DNA of 32,408 bases from Parasedimentitalea denitrificans (GCF_011813015.1 NZ_QHLQ01000029.1:1-32408); one strand, 5' to 3'. Counted from the first letter of the stretch, positions 14,497 through 23,053 are shown. Made by a program: numbers and translations. Notes: generated by a model from the letters alone, not told the origin.

Positions 14497-15491
14497 TTGA
14501 GAGTACCTTTTGGTGAGTGGGCAGGATCGCCCATTGCAATAAGAGTGATGTCGCCAGTCCAATAGCTTTGCAGCGCGCGGGCGGCGCGCCAGGCGCGTAG
14601 CCCGGACCGGCAGGTCAGAACCGCCCGCTGGCCTGGGCCGGGCGTGGGGCGAGTTGTCTTCAGGTCATCGACAGTCAGGCGAAGCGCCGAAGGAGTAATC
14701 GGGGTAGGGGCCTCTTCAAGCCCGCGTAGTTCGACCACAAAGTCACTGGCCGCGATGGCTTCAGGGGCAATGAAAGTCAGCGGCATTTCTGGTTCCGGTG
14801 CGCCGTCAAAGCGAAACCCACTGGTGCGCAGATTGTGCAGGTCAAACGTAACCATCTGCCCTAGCGGGGATGGCGACAGACCGAGCAGGGTGTTCAGTGA
14901 CATCTGTGCCTGCATTGCGCCGATTGTGCCAACGACTGGCCCCAAGACACCAGCACTGTCGCAGGACGCCGCCCGGTCGGGCAGGTCAGGAAACAGCGAA
15001 CGCAGCGAAGGGGAATCTGCGCAAAAGCCGCCGACGTAGCCCTCAAACCCAAGTGCCGAGGCTGAGATTAGCGGTTTTCCCAAGTCTAGGCAGGTGTCGG
15101 ATAGGATATAGCTGACGGCAAAACTGTCGGCGCAATCCAGTACAATGTCAGCAGATTGAACCAGGTCAAAGGCGTTGGCCGGGGTCAGGGCCACCGTGAC
15201 TGGATTGATCTGACAGTCTGGGTTCAACGCTCGCAGGGTCAAGGCCGCCACCTGAGCTTTGCTTTGCCCGATCTGATCCTCGCGAAATAGCACCTGCCGA
15301 TGCAGATTGCTCAAGGATATGACATCCGGATCAACAATCGTAATCTGGCCCAGACCTGCGCCAGCCAGATAGGGCAGCACCGGGCTGCCCAGCCCACCCG
15401 CACCGATCACCAGTGCATGGGCCGCAGCAAGCGCTTGCTGCCCCTTTGCTCCGACCTCGGGCAGGATTGTCTGACGCGCATAACGGCTCAT
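14493..15491 (-). CDS. thiF: ThiF/MoeB-like adenylyltransferase with C-terminal rhodanese-like domain
   Basis: A 332-residue E1-like enzyme that adenylates the ThiS C-terminus and helps transfer sulfur to it. The nucleotide-binding loop is GAGGLG (30-35), the Arg/Asn motif is 'SNLHRQVLF' (61-69), and 'DCADSF' (119-124) carries the Mg-binding Asp. C177 in 'ASCDSAGVLGPVVG' matches the catalytic Cys of E. coli ThiF. The usual zinc-binding CxxC pairs are missing: 'SLRSLFP' replaces 'YRCLFP'. Residues about 250-332 form a short rhodanese-like domain with active-loop C294 ('LTCRSGLRA'), which may supply the persulfide sulfur that ThiI provides in other bacteria. Start 15491 overlaps the thiE stop by 4 nt. 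Confidence 0.88.
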   Translation of the reverse strand: MSRYARQTILPEVGAKGQQALAAAHALVIGAGGLGSPVLPYLAGAGLGQITIVDPDVISLSNLHRQVLFREDQIGQSKAQVAALTLRALNPDCQINPVTVALTPANAFDLVQSADIVLDCADSFAVSYILSDTCLDLGKPLISASALGFEGYVGGFCADSPSLRSLFPDLPDRAASCDSAGVLGPVVGTIGAMQAQMSLNTLLGLSPSPLGQMVTFDLHNLRTSGFRFDGAPEPEMPLTFIAPEAIAASDFVVELRGLEEAPTPITPSALRLTVDDLKTTRPTPGPGQRAVLTCRSGLRAWRAARALQSYWTGDITLIAMGDPAHSPKGTLK

Positions 15492-16084
15492 CGGGTTGCC
15501 TCGATCCAACTTGTAATCCGTGCGCTGGGATCTGCGTTCAGGGTTATGTCGGTGACCGCTGCGACCACATCTGCACCAGCTTCAAAGGCTCCTGGCGCGC
15601 GCTCGACGCTCATACCGCCAATGGCAATCAAAGGCGTGTCGCCGATCAGAGACTTCCACTCGGTCAGCTTTTCTAGCCCTTGCTGGTGCCATTTCATTTT
15701 CTTCAGGATCGTGGGGTAAACCGGGCCAAGGGCGATGTAATCCGGAGCCAGCGCCATGGCACGGTCCAGTTCGGCGAGATCGTGTGTGCTAAGCCCCAAC
15801 CGCATCCCGGCCTTACGAATGGCAGGGATATCGGCGTCGTCCAGATCTTCCTGTCCCAGATGGATGAAATCACAGCCCTCTTCGATGGCAATCTGCCAGT
15901 GATCGTTGATCACCAGCGTGCAACCTGCCGCGCGGCATAGGTCGCGTGCGGCGATGATCTCGGCGCGCAATACATCTGGTTCGGCATCCTTGATCCGCAA
16001 TTGTACTAGCTTGATCCCCAGTGGCAGCAATTGGCGCAGCCATTTGGTATCGTCGAAAATTGGATAAAAACGGTCCAGGCTCAT
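15488..16084 (-). CDS. thiE: Thiamine-phosphate synthase
   Basis: A 198-residue TIM-barrel enzyme that joins HMP-PP and the thiazole carboxylate phosphate into thiamine phosphate. Motifs: 'LVQLRIKD' (about 26-33), 'LVINDHW' (about 57-63), 'FIHLGQEDL' (about 74-82), 'IALGPVYPT' and 'IAIGGMS'. It overlaps thiG upstream and thiF downstream by 4 nt each. It is slightly shorter than the E. coli enzyme but all substrate-binding segments are present. Confidence 0.94.
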   Translation of the reverse strand: MSLDRFYPIFDDTKWLRQLLPLGIKLVQLRIKDAEPDVLRAEIIAARDLCRAAGCTLVINDHWQIAIEEGCDFIHLGQEDLDDADIPAIRKAGMRLGLSTHDLAELDRAMALAPDYIALGPVYPTILKKMKWHQQGLEKLTEWKSLIGDTPLIAIGGMSVERAPGAFEAGADVVAAVTDITLNADPSARITSWIEATR

Positions 16085-16854
16085 GACAAAAACGCCTTTC
16101 CAATCACTGGGGTCGATGGGGCGGCCATGTCGCGGGGCTCCATTGGATCGGCCTGTGCGGCTAGGCGACCAGCCTGGACAGCTGCGGCAAAGGCCTCGGC
16201 CATCTGGGCAGGATCACCTGCCTTGGCCACGGCTGTGTTCAACAGAACTGCGTCAAAGCCCAGTTCCATGGCCTGTGCCGCCTGAGACGGCACACCCAAT
16301 CCGGCGTCGATAACCAGTGGAACATCAGGGAAATGCGCCCGCATTGCCCGCAGGCCAAATAGGTTATTCAGCCCCTTTCCTGATCCAATCGGCGCGCCCC
16401 AGGGCATCAGGACTTCACAACCTGCATTCAGCAGCCTGTCCGCCACCACCAGATCTTCGGTGGTGTAGGGGAACACTTGAAACCCGTCTTCGGCCAATAT
16501 GCGCGCGGCTTCGACCAGACCAAAGACATCCGGTTGCAGGGTGTCGCTTTCGCCGATGACCTCCAGCTTGATCCACTTGGTGCCGAACACTTCGCGTGCC
16601 ATGTGCGCGGTGGTCACCGCCTCTTTCACGCTGTGGCAACCGGCGGTGTTGGGCAGCACCCGAACCCCGAGCTGTTGGATCAGTTGCCAGAAATCCTGCC
16701 CCGCGCGATCCGATCCACTTTCGCGGCGCAATGACACGGTGGCGACGCTGGCGCCACTGCGTTCAAACGCATCTGCCAAAATGGCAGGTGAGGGGTATTG
16801 GGCGGTGCCCAACATCAGACCATTGCTTAGCGTTGTTCCATAGAAATCGCGCAT
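16081..16854 (-). CDS. thiG: Thiazole synthase
   Basis: A 257-residue TIM-barrel enzyme that builds the thiazole ring from deoxyxylulose 5-phosphate, dehydroglycine (from ThiO) and ThiS thiocarboxylate. The Schiff-base lysine is K96 in 'WIKLEVIG'. Further family blocks are 'LPNTAGC' (67-73), 'MPWGAPIGSGKGLNN' (150-164) and 'VIDAGLG'. It starts 3 nt after the thiS stop and overlaps thiE by 4 nt. Confidence 0.96.
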   Translation of the reverse strand: MRDFYGTTLSNGLMLGTAQYPSPAILADAFERSGASVATVSLRRESGSDRAGQDFWQLIQQLGVRVLPNTAGCHSVKEAVTTAHMAREVFGTKWIKLEVIGESDTLQPDVFGLVEAARILAEDGFQVFPYTTEDLVVADRLLNAGCEVLMPWGAPIGSGKGLNNLFGLRAMRAHFPDVPLVIDAGLGVPSQAAQAMELGFDAVLLNTAVAKAGDPAQMAEAFAAAVQAGRLAAQADPMEPRDMAAPSTPVIGKAFLS

Positions 16855-16857
16855 ATC

Positions 16858-17055
16858 TTAGCCCCCCTGCATCGGTGCAAGAACTTCGATCTGATCGCCA
16901 TCAGCCAGCTCATGCTGGGCGCGTAGGGGCTGTGGGACAAAACTGCCGTTCACTGCCGTGGCGATGGTCTTGCTGCCGAACCCGGCCTCGACTAGCAGTT
17001 GTTCCAATGTCGACGCTGACGTCGCCTGTGGTTTGCCGTTAAGCTGAATGTTCAT
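16858..17055 (-). CDS. thiS: Sulfur carrier protein ThiS
   Basis: A 65-residue ubiquitin-fold protein starting MNIQLNGKPQ and ending 'LAPMQGG'. The C-terminal Gly-Gly is adenylated by ThiF and converted to the thiocarboxylate that donates sulfur to the thiazole. The start at 17055 follows a GAGGTACCCC ribosome site and lies 17 nt inside the end of thiO. The longer open frame to 17109 is a thiO shadow. Confidence 0.95.
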   Translation of the reverse strand: MNIQLNGKPQATSASTLEQLLVEAGFGSKTIATAVNGSFVPQPLRAQHELADGDQIEVLAPMQGG

Positions 17056-18034
17056 GGGGTACCTCTGTGTCGGTCTGGCCAAAAAGCAGTTCTCCGACCT
17101 TGCGCGCATAGGCGGGGGCCAAAAGATAGCCGTGCCGGTAAAATCCGTTGACCCGGATCAGGTTTCCATCCCGCTGAATACGGGGAAGGTTGTCAGTAAA
17201 GGCCGGGCGAATATCGACGCCGGTTTCCAGCACCTCGGCCTCGCCAAAGGCGGGGTTAAGGGCATAGGCCGCGCTGAGCATCTCCAGCAAGGATCGAGCA
17301 GTGACGTGTTCGCTGGCGCTGCTTTCAATCATTGTGGCGCCGACCATGTAGATGCCATCGCCACGTGGCACGACATACAGCGGGATGCGCGGGTGCAGCA
17401 GGCGCACGGTGCGCGACAGGGTGACATCCGGGCAGGACAGCATCAGCATCTCGCCTTTGACGCCGCGCAGGTTGGTCAGCTCTTTTCGTGCGCTGTAACC
17501 GCGACAGTCGATGGTCAGGCCAGCCTTGGAACTGTCAGTTGGATCGCGTTCGGCCACAGTGAATTCAACCCCATCGTTCAGTAGCGACTGATGCAACGCA
17601 GTCAGGGCCGAACGGGGGCAGATATGGGCCTCGCTGGAAAAGAACAGCCCGGCCGAAAAGCGATCGCCAAGATCGGGCTCCAGTTCGGCAATCTGCGCGC
17701 GGTCAACGTGGTCAAAGTGGCTGGTTCGGCGGGCAAACTGGCGCAACTGTCCCTGATCGCGATCCTGGGACACAACCAAGGACCCTTGACTGTTGACCAG
17801 CCCGGTCTTGTCCTGCCACCAGTGGGCCGCGCCTTCGCCCAGGTTCACCACCTCGGGTTCGGCGCTTTCGGCCTCGCAGTAGGGCGCCAGCATTCCGCCA
17901 GCCCACCACGAACAGGAATGCGAGCCCGGTGCGCCGCCCCGGTCGTAAAGCTGCACGCTGGCGCCACGGTCGCGTAGCTCGCGCGCAATGCACAGGCCGG
18001 CAACGCCTGCGCCGATGATGGTAATATCGACCAT
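17039..18034 (-). CDS. thiO: FAD-dependent glycine oxidase
   Basis: A 331-residue DAO-family flavoprotein. 'ITIIGAGVAGLCIARELRDRG' at the N-terminus is the FAD-binding GxGxxG fold, and 'HSCSWWAGGMLAPYCEAE' (about 38-55) is the ThiO-type flavin region. The C-terminal 'VNGFYRHGYLLAPAYARKVGELL' is the second FAD contact. It oxidises glycine with oxygen to dehydroglycine for ThiG, so this organism uses the aerobic route, not the radical-SAM ThiH. It starts 3 nt after the thiD stop and overlaps thiS by 17 nt. Confidence 0.93.
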   Translation of the reverse strand: MVDITIIGAGVAGLCIARELRDRGASVQLYDRGGAPGSHSCSWWAGGMLAPYCEAESAEPEVVNLGEGAAHWWQDKTGLVNSQGSLVVSQDRDQGQLRQFARRTSHFDHVDRAQIAELEPDLGDRFSAGLFFSSEAHICPRSALTALHQSLLNDGVEFTVAERDPTDSSKAGLTIDCRGYSARKELTNLRGVKGEMLMLSCPDVTLSRTVRLLHPRIPLYVVPRGDGIYMVGATMIESSASEHVTARSLLEMLSAAYALNPAFGEAEVLETGVDIRPAFTDNLPRIQRDGNLIRVNGFYRHGYLLAPAYARKVGELLFGQTDTEVPHEHSA

Positions 18035-18037
18035 GAT

Positions 18038-18844
18038 CTAGCCCCAGATCGCATGAAAGTGGTGCACAGGACCGTGGCCGCTGCCGATGGTCAGATCGTC
18101 CGCCGCAACGATGGCCTTATTCAAATACTCATGAGCGGCCGTCACGGCCTCCGTTAGTGGCAAGCCGCGAGCGACCTGTGCTGCGATGGCTGCGGAATAG
18201 GTGCAGCCTGTGCCATGGGTGTTGCGGGTGTTCACGCGGGACGCTGACAAAGACAGCGGCGATGTTGAGCCGGTCAGCAGCAGATCGGTACAGGTCTCGC
18301 CAGTGCTGTGCCCGCCTTTCATCAACACAGCGCTGGGGCCGAGTTCCAAAAGGGCATAGGCCTGATCTTGCATGCTTTGCTGGTCCTGCGCGGCGTCTGT
18401 ACCCAGCAGCTTGGCGGCCTCGGGCAGGTTGGGGGTCAGCAGGTCCACATGTGGCAGAAGGTCTGATTTAAGGGTGGCGACAGCCTCCTCCTGCAAAAGG
18501 GCATCGCCGGATTTGGCGATCATCACCGGGTCGAGAATGATGGTACCGTCGTAATCTGAAAGCGCCTTGGCGACGGCTCGGATGATTGCCGGGGAAAACA
18601 GCATGCCAAGCTTGATGGCCTGTGGTTTCAGGTCTTGCAATACGGCGTCGATCTGGGCGTGTACCACGTCAGCGGGGATTTCATGAACAGCGGTGACGGC
18701 GCATGTGTTTTGCGCAGTGACGGCAGTGATTACGCTGGCGCCGTAGACCTGATTGGCTGAAAACGCTTTTAGGTCGGCCTGAATTCCGGCACCGCCACCG
18801 CTATCTGAGCCCGCGATAGTTAGTGCAATAGGTGTCGTCTTCAT
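18038..18844 (-). CDS. thiD: Hydroxymethylpyrimidine / phosphomethylpyrimidine kinase
   Basis: A 268-residue ribokinase-fold enzyme that phosphorylates HMP twice to HMP-PP. The start at 18844 (MKTTPIALTIAGSDSGGGAG) has GAAGG upstream; the open frame continues to 18880 without support. Motifs: 'IAGSDSGGGAGIQADLKAF' (about 10-28), 'VMIAKSGDALL' and the anion-hole/catalytic 'NTHGTGCTYSAAIAA' (about 208-222). It is the first gene after the TPP riboswitch. Because thiC is absent from the operon, this kinase probably works on salvaged HMP from TenA and ThiXYZ. Confidence 0.95.
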   Translation of the reverse strand: MKTTPIALTIAGSDSGGGAGIQADLKAFSANQVYGASVITAVTAQNTCAVTAVHEIPADVVHAQIDAVLQDLKPQAIKLGMLFSPAIIRAVAKALSDYDGTIILDPVMIAKSGDALLQEEAVATLKSDLLPHVDLLTPNLPEAAKLLGTDAAQDQQSMQDQAYALLELGPSAVLMKGGHSTGETCTDLLLTGSTSPLSLSASRVNTRNTHGTGCTYSAAIAAQVARGLPLTEAVTAAHEYLNKAIVAADDLTIGSGHGPVHHFHAIWG

Positions 18845-18916
18845 AGTGCGCCCTTCGTACAAACAAGGGCAAATCTGCATGGAAAACGGGGGGCTAAGCG
18901 CAACGTAAACGCATCG

Positions 18917-19002
18917 ATCCGTTCCCTACGCCGGTATTGCCCGGATCAGGTTCGACGGGTCGATGCAAGCATCTCTCAGCCCTTAAGGGCACCCCGACGG
19001 AT
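18917..19002 (-). promoter_or_regulatory. TPP riboswitch (THI element)
   Basis: Read on the minus strand, the conserved THI-box blocks appear in order: GGGGTGCCC, GGGCTGAGAGATG, GAACCTGATCCGGG, TACCGGCGTAGGGAACGGAT. The closing P1 helix pairs ATCCGT (18997-19002) with ACGGAT (18917-18922). It sits 73 nt upstream of the thiD start, so TPP binding should repress the whole ten-gene operon, either by blocking translation of thiD or by early termination. Confidence 0.96.
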
Positions 19003-19028
19003 TACGTGTCTATTAGTAAATACAAGGA

Positions 19029-19059
19029 GAGCATGCAAGCGGTTCGCGCTTGCATGCTC
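19029..19059 (-). terminator. Hairpin after matB
   Basis: Perfect 12-bp stem GAGCATGCAAGC / GCTTGCATGCTC with a 7-nt loop, 72 bp past the matB stop. The T tract that follows on the minus strand is weak (TCCTTGTATTT), so termination efficiency is uncertain. It separates the mat genes from the riboswitch promoter region (about 19003-19028). Confidence 0.65.
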
Positions 19060-19130
19060 TGAATGACGACCGGTTCCGCCCGAGGGATCGGATCAAAAGG
19101 CGGTCGAAACGCTGTTGTTTTTATGACGCT

Positions 19131-20648
19131 TTATTGCGGGGTGAACAACAGGCTATATTCGTTTCTCAGCAGATTTTTCTGAACTTTACCCATGGTGTTT
19201 CGCGGCAGCTCTGGCAGGATGATCAACTTTTTAGGGTGTTTGAACCGGGCCAGCGAGTCACCTACGGTGCTGCTGATCATGTCCAGATCAGGCTCCGTTG
19301 GGCCGTTCGCAACCAAAAAACCAACCACAGTTTCACCAAAATCCGGATGCGGAATGCCGACAACTGCGCTTTCTAACACTCCGGGTTGGTCATCCAGCAC
19401 CAGTTCGATTTCCTTGGGGTAGATGTTGTAGCCACCTGATATGATCAGGTCTTTGTTGCGGCCAACGATCTGCACATATCCGTTCTCGTCTATTAGCCCC
19501 AGATCGCCGGTGATGAAAAAGCCGTCCTCACGTAGTTCTTCGGCGGTTTTTTCCGGCATTTGCCAGTAACCTTGAAACACATTTGCGCCGCGCACCTCGA
19601 TCTGGCCGATTTCGCCGTCGGGTAGGGTGTTGCCGGTGGCGGCATCGGTGATCTTAAGTTCGACCCCCGGAAGAGCCTTGCCCACAGTCCCGGCGCGGCG
19701 GTCGCCGTCATAGGGGTTCGAGGTGTTCATATTGGTTTCGGTCATGCCATAGCGTTCCAGAATGCGGTGGCCTGTGCGGTCTTCGAATTGGATGTGCGTA
19801 TCTGCCAACAGGGGGGCGCTTCCCGAGATGAACAGGCGCATGTGCTGGGCAAGACCCTTGGTGAAACGGGCGTCGCTTAGCAACCGGGTATAGAAGGTGG
19901 GAACTCCCATCATGGTGGTGGCCTGTGGAAGGTGTCCGATCACCTGATCAAGGTCGAACTTGGGCATAAAGATCATTGATCCACCGGCCAACAGGGTCAC
20001 GTTTGAGGCAACAAACAGCCCATGTGTATGAAAGATCGGCAGGGCGTGTAGCAACACGTCGCTGTCGGTGAACTTCCAATAATCCACAAGGGTTTCCGCA
20101 TTGGATAGCAGGTTTTGCTGGCTTAGCATTGCGCCCTTGGAGCGCCCAGTGGTGCCTGAGGTATAGAGAAAGGCGGCAAGATCATCGAGGCTTCTGGCAA
20201 CTGTTGGAAAACTGTCGGGCTTGGCCGCAGCCTTGGTCGCCAGCGAACCACTGCCGTTTGCATCCAATGTTTCCAATTGTGCATTTGCAGACTGGGCGAC
20301 AGGTGAAAGGGCAGCCATATTGCCGCCATCGCAAACCAGCAGTTTGGCACCGCTATTCTCGACAAAATACGAGACCTCGCTTGCTGTGTAGGCGGTGTTC
20401 AGGGGCAGGAACACGATACCGGCTTGAACACAGGCTGCATAGATCGCCAGCGCTTGTGGGGATTTCTCGACCTGAACAGCCAGACGGTCACCGGGTGCGA
20501 CCCCGGCGTCACGAAATACATGGGCATAGCGTGCCGCAATAATCAGAAATGCATCATGGGTTAGCGTGCTACCATCCGGCAGACGTAAAAATGGCGTGGC
20601 TTTCCCAGCGTAACGACCAAAGAGAGTGTCGTAGAGAGGGTTGGTCAT
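19131..20648 (-). CDS. matB: Malonyl-CoA synthetase
   Basis: A 505-residue acyl-adenylate-forming enzyme of the MatB type; ligates malonate to CoA using ATP. The start at 20648 (MTNPLYDTLFGRYA) follows GAGGAC; an ATG at 20663 would overlap the upstream stop by 4 nt. The P-loop is 'YTSGTTGRSKGA' (162-173), with 'ERYGMTETNMN' (A5), 'ITGDLGLIDENGYVQIVGRNKD' (A7-A8) and the A10 lysine in 'RNTMGKVQKNLLR'. Overall resemblance to MatB and the adjacent malonyl-CoA decarboxylase identify the substrate. No malonate transporter or MatR regulator is nearby. Confidence 0.9.
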   Translation of the reverse strand: MTNPLYDTLFGRYAGKATPFLRLPDGSTLTHDAFLIIAARYAHVFRDAGVAPGDRLAVQVEKSPQALAIYAACVQAGIVFLPLNTAYTASEVSYFVENSGAKLLVCDGGNMAALSPVAQSANAQLETLDANGSGSLATKAAAKPDSFPTVARSLDDLAAFLYTSGTTGRSKGAMLSQQNLLSNAETLVDYWKFTDSDVLLHALPIFHTHGLFVASNVTLLAGGSMIFMPKFDLDQVIGHLPQATTMMGVPTFYTRLLSDARFTKGLAQHMRLFISGSAPLLADTHIQFEDRTGHRILERYGMTETNMNTSNPYDGDRRAGTVGKALPGVELKITDAATGNTLPDGEIGQIEVRGANVFQGYWQMPEKTAEELREDGFFITGDLGLIDENGYVQIVGRNKDLIISGGYNIYPKEIELVLDDQPGVLESAVVGIPHPDFGETVVGFLVANGPTEPDLDMISSTVGDSLARFKHPKKLIILPELPRNTMGKVQKNLLRNEYSLLFTPQ

Positions 20649-20659
20649 CGTCGGTGTCC

Positions 20660-21907
20660 TCATGTGTCTTGTTGTTCGGCTGCCGTGCTTAGCGCTGTGA
20701 CCTCGGGGGATGCGACAACCGCCTGAGCGGTGGCAAACTGCTCGTGGTTTTGGGAAATCAGGGGTAAGTCATAGAGGTAATTCACCATTGCGCCACTCGA
20801 TTGTGCCAGACCGTTGTCTGACAGGTCGGCTCTCGCATGAACTGCGTGGACAAGCGCGCCATTGCCCAAGTGGAACCGGGCGACTGGATCATAGGGCGCG
20901 CCGTTTGCGCGTTTGGCGTTCAACAGGTAGTGGGCAGCGGTTTTGCGAATCTGTTCTTCGTCGCTGGGGTCTGACTGCTTGTCTGTTTCAGTCAGCCAAC
21001 GGTTCAGGCCGGGGATGGGCGACAGGGTGACAAAGGTTTTCAGGTTGGGCAATTCGCGCGACAGATCCGCAACCACCTGTTTGATCAGTGAATTGCCAAA
21101 GGAAATCCCGGCCAGCCCAGCCTGACAGTTCGAGATCGAGTAGAACACTGCCGTGTCGGCATCTTCGGCTGCGATGTTGTCGCGCTCGTCGGCCAAGAGC
21201 CCTTGTACAGAACCGGGAATACCCTGGGTCAGGGCTACCTCGACAAAAATCAGCGGCTCGTCGGGCATTGCCGGATGGAAGAAGCCAAAACAGCGACGGT
21301 CAGCGGGCTGCAATCGTCCGCGCAGGTCGTCCCAGCTGTGAATCGCGTGCACGGCCTCATAGACGATGATCTTGTCCAGAATGTCAGCCGGGCTTTCCCA
21401 ATTGATCGGCCGGAGCACCAGAAAACCGCGGTTGAACCACGAGGCAAACAGATGGCGCAGATCCAGATCGACCACGGCCAGTTCTGGGTGTTCGCGGGTC
21501 AGTTGCAACAGATCTTTGCGCATTTCGACCAGCTGTTTGGTGGCTCCGGGAACTTGGTTTAACCGTCGGGCTAGCTCTTGGCGTCGGGGTTCTGCAACTG
21601 CCATGAAACGCTGGTAATTGGCTTTTGAGGGATCGGCCGTGTAGTCGGCAAGTGCGCTGTTCACTTTGTCGGGAACAATGCCGAGAAAGTCAGTCAGGTA
21701 GCCAAAGAAGGCGCGCTTTTCGTCGATGTTCATAGCCCGGTAGCTGTCGAGGATATGCCGGGCCAGGACCATGCCGGAGACTTCGCCCGAGCTGCTGAGC
21801 AGGTCGGAACACAGCTCGATGATAGAGCGCCCCTGATGGTCAGGTTCCGACGCCCCGCGATAGCGGCGTTCAAACACGGTGTTCAGAAGATCCGCAAGAA
21901 AGCTCAT
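20660..21907 (-). CDS. matA: Malonyl-CoA decarboxylase
   Basis: A 415-residue MCD-family enzyme converting malonyl-CoA to acetyl-CoA and CO2. The N-terminal helical part (about 1-120) carries 'RRYRGASEPDHQGRSI'. The GNAT-fold catalytic part has 'HSWDDLRGRLQPADRRCFGFFHP', 'FYSISNCQAGLAGISFGN', 'FVTLSPIPG' (about 295-303, catalytic Ser region) and 'HLGNGALVHAVH' (catalytic His region). GAGG lies about 8 nt before the ATG. It is the first gene of the mat pair; together with MatB it makes malonate usable as a carbon source. Confidence 0.93.
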   Translation of the reverse strand: MSFLADLLNTVFERRYRGASEPDHQGRSIIELCSDLLSSSGEVSGMVLARHILDSYRAMNIDEKRAFFGYLTDFLGIVPDKVNSALADYTADPSKANYQRFMAVAEPRRQELARRLNQVPGATKQLVEMRKDLLQLTREHPELAVVDLDLRHLFASWFNRGFLVLRPINWESPADILDKIIVYEAVHAIHSWDDLRGRLQPADRRCFGFFHPAMPDEPLIFVEVALTQGIPGSVQGLLADERDNIAAEDADTAVFYSISNCQAGLAGISFGNSLIKQVVADLSRELPNLKTFVTLSPIPGLNRWLTETDKQSDPSDEEQIRKTAAHYLLNAKRANGAPYDPVARFHLGNGALVHAVHARADLSDNGLAQSSGAMVNYLYDLPLISQNHEQFATAQAVVASPEVTALSTAAEQQDT

Positions 21908-22208
21908 GATTTCGCCTCTGTCGTCGTTGTGGCTGTGAAATGAACGGCCATTCCGTCTTTCCTTGTTATGCGAAGAGAGTTTGGAATGGGGGCCGCAGGG
22001 AATGCAACGCCTGATTTTATCCCGCGACAGCGAGAAGCTGATCCAGCCGCAATCTTTGATGCCCAGAATGATCTAAGGAACAATCGGCACAGTGCGATTG
22101 GGTGTCGTTTTCAGGCTGCTTTGGTCTTAAATGTGCAAGGCCAATGAACCAAAATATTGCTGATATGCCAAATGAACCGACAGACGGTTTTGGCGCAAGG
22201 AGTCCCCA
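21908..22208. other. Divergent intergenic region between matA and the phosphatase gene
   Basis: 301 bp with promoters in both directions expected but not identified. It contains the dyad CAATCG-N8-CGATTG at 22081-22100 and a direct repeat GCCAATGAACC / GCCAAATGAACC at 22140 and 22167. Either could be an operator, but neither matches a motif I know for malonate regulators. Confidence 0.4.
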
Positions 22209-23045
22209 ATGGACAACAAACTGCTTTTGATCATTCTAGACGGGGTTCCATGGCGAAATTTCCGTCGGTTGTTTGGAAATCTTGAAGGCTGGGTCGACAG
22301 TGGCGAGGCCCGTGTCTGGAAGCACCGTTCTGTTCTTCCTTCGATTTCAGCCAGTTGCTATGCGTCGATCCACACCGGTGTGTCGCCGCAGCAGCACGGC
22401 TGCACCGGCAACGGCAATGTGTTTCGGTTGAGCCATGACGATGTGTTTAGTCAGGTGCGCAAAGGCGGTGGAGTGACCGGGGGCGTGGCCCACAGTTTTT
22501 GGTCAGAGTTCTTCAACCGGCATCCTTTTGATCCTGTGATGGATGTTGAGTACGACGAGCCGGACAGTCAGACCATCAACCACGGCCGATTCCACAGCAT
22601 GACTGGCTATGGCCACCACAATCAGATGACACCGTCAGATGTGGACCTGTTTGGATCGCTAACCAATCTGTGTCTGCGGCATGGGTTGGATTATGGCATG
22701 CTGCATACCTGCACTTTGGACAGCATGGGGCATCGGTATTTTCATGACTGTCAGGAAATGGACCACGCCTGTTTTGTGATGGACGAGATGCTGGCCCCGT
22801 TTATCCGGCGCTGGCGACAAATGGGGTATGAGGTGATCGTGACTGCTGACCATGGTCAGGACGCGCGTGGCCACCACGGCGGGCGGGATCCGTTGCAGCA
22901 GGAAACAGCGCTTTACTATTTCGGAGAGGCGCAGGGGCCCAGTAGTGACACGGTCATCGATCAGTTGCAGATCGCGCCTACAGTTCTGTCACGGATGGGG
23001 GCTCCGGTTGCGGACACAATGCAAGCCGAACCCTTTTTGTGGTGA
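22209..23045 (+). CDS. Alkaline-phosphatase-superfamily phosphodiesterase/nucleotide pyrophosphatase-like hydrolase
   Basis: A 278-residue two-metal hydrolase. Metal ligands are recognisable: D11 in 'LLIILDGVPW', D and H in 'TLDSMGHRYFHD', 'TADHGQD' and 'GHHGGRD'. The nucleophile is probably Ser47 in 'LPSISASCYASIHTGV', where relatives have Thr or Ser. There is no signal peptide, so it should be cytoplasmic. Substrate not predictable; NPP and phosphoglycerate-mutase-like relatives act on phosphodiesters, phosphonoacetate or nucleotides. AAGGAG lies 8 nt upstream of the ATG. It is monocistronic and ends in a GC-rich hairpin. Confidence 0.82.
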   Translation: MDNKLLLIILDGVPWRNFRRLFGNLEGWVDSGEARVWKHRSVLPSISASCYASIHTGVSPQQHGCTGNGNVFRLSHDDVFSQVRKGGGVTGGVAHSFWSEFFNRHPFDPVMDVEYDEPDSQTINHGRFHSMTGYGHHNQMTPSDVDLFGSLTNLCLRHGLDYGMLHTCTLDSMGHRYFHDCQEMDHACFVMDEMLAPFIRRWRQMGYEVIVTADHGQDARGHHGGRDPLQQETALYYFGEAQGPSSDTVIDQLQIAPTVLSRMGAPVADTMQAEPFLW

Positions 23046-23053
23046 GGCTTGGA

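Noticed and set aside
21946..21989. Inverted GGCCATTCC / GGAATGG arms upstream of matA as an operator
   Set aside because: The arms are short and widely spaced, with no resemblance to known malonate regulator sites; probably chance.
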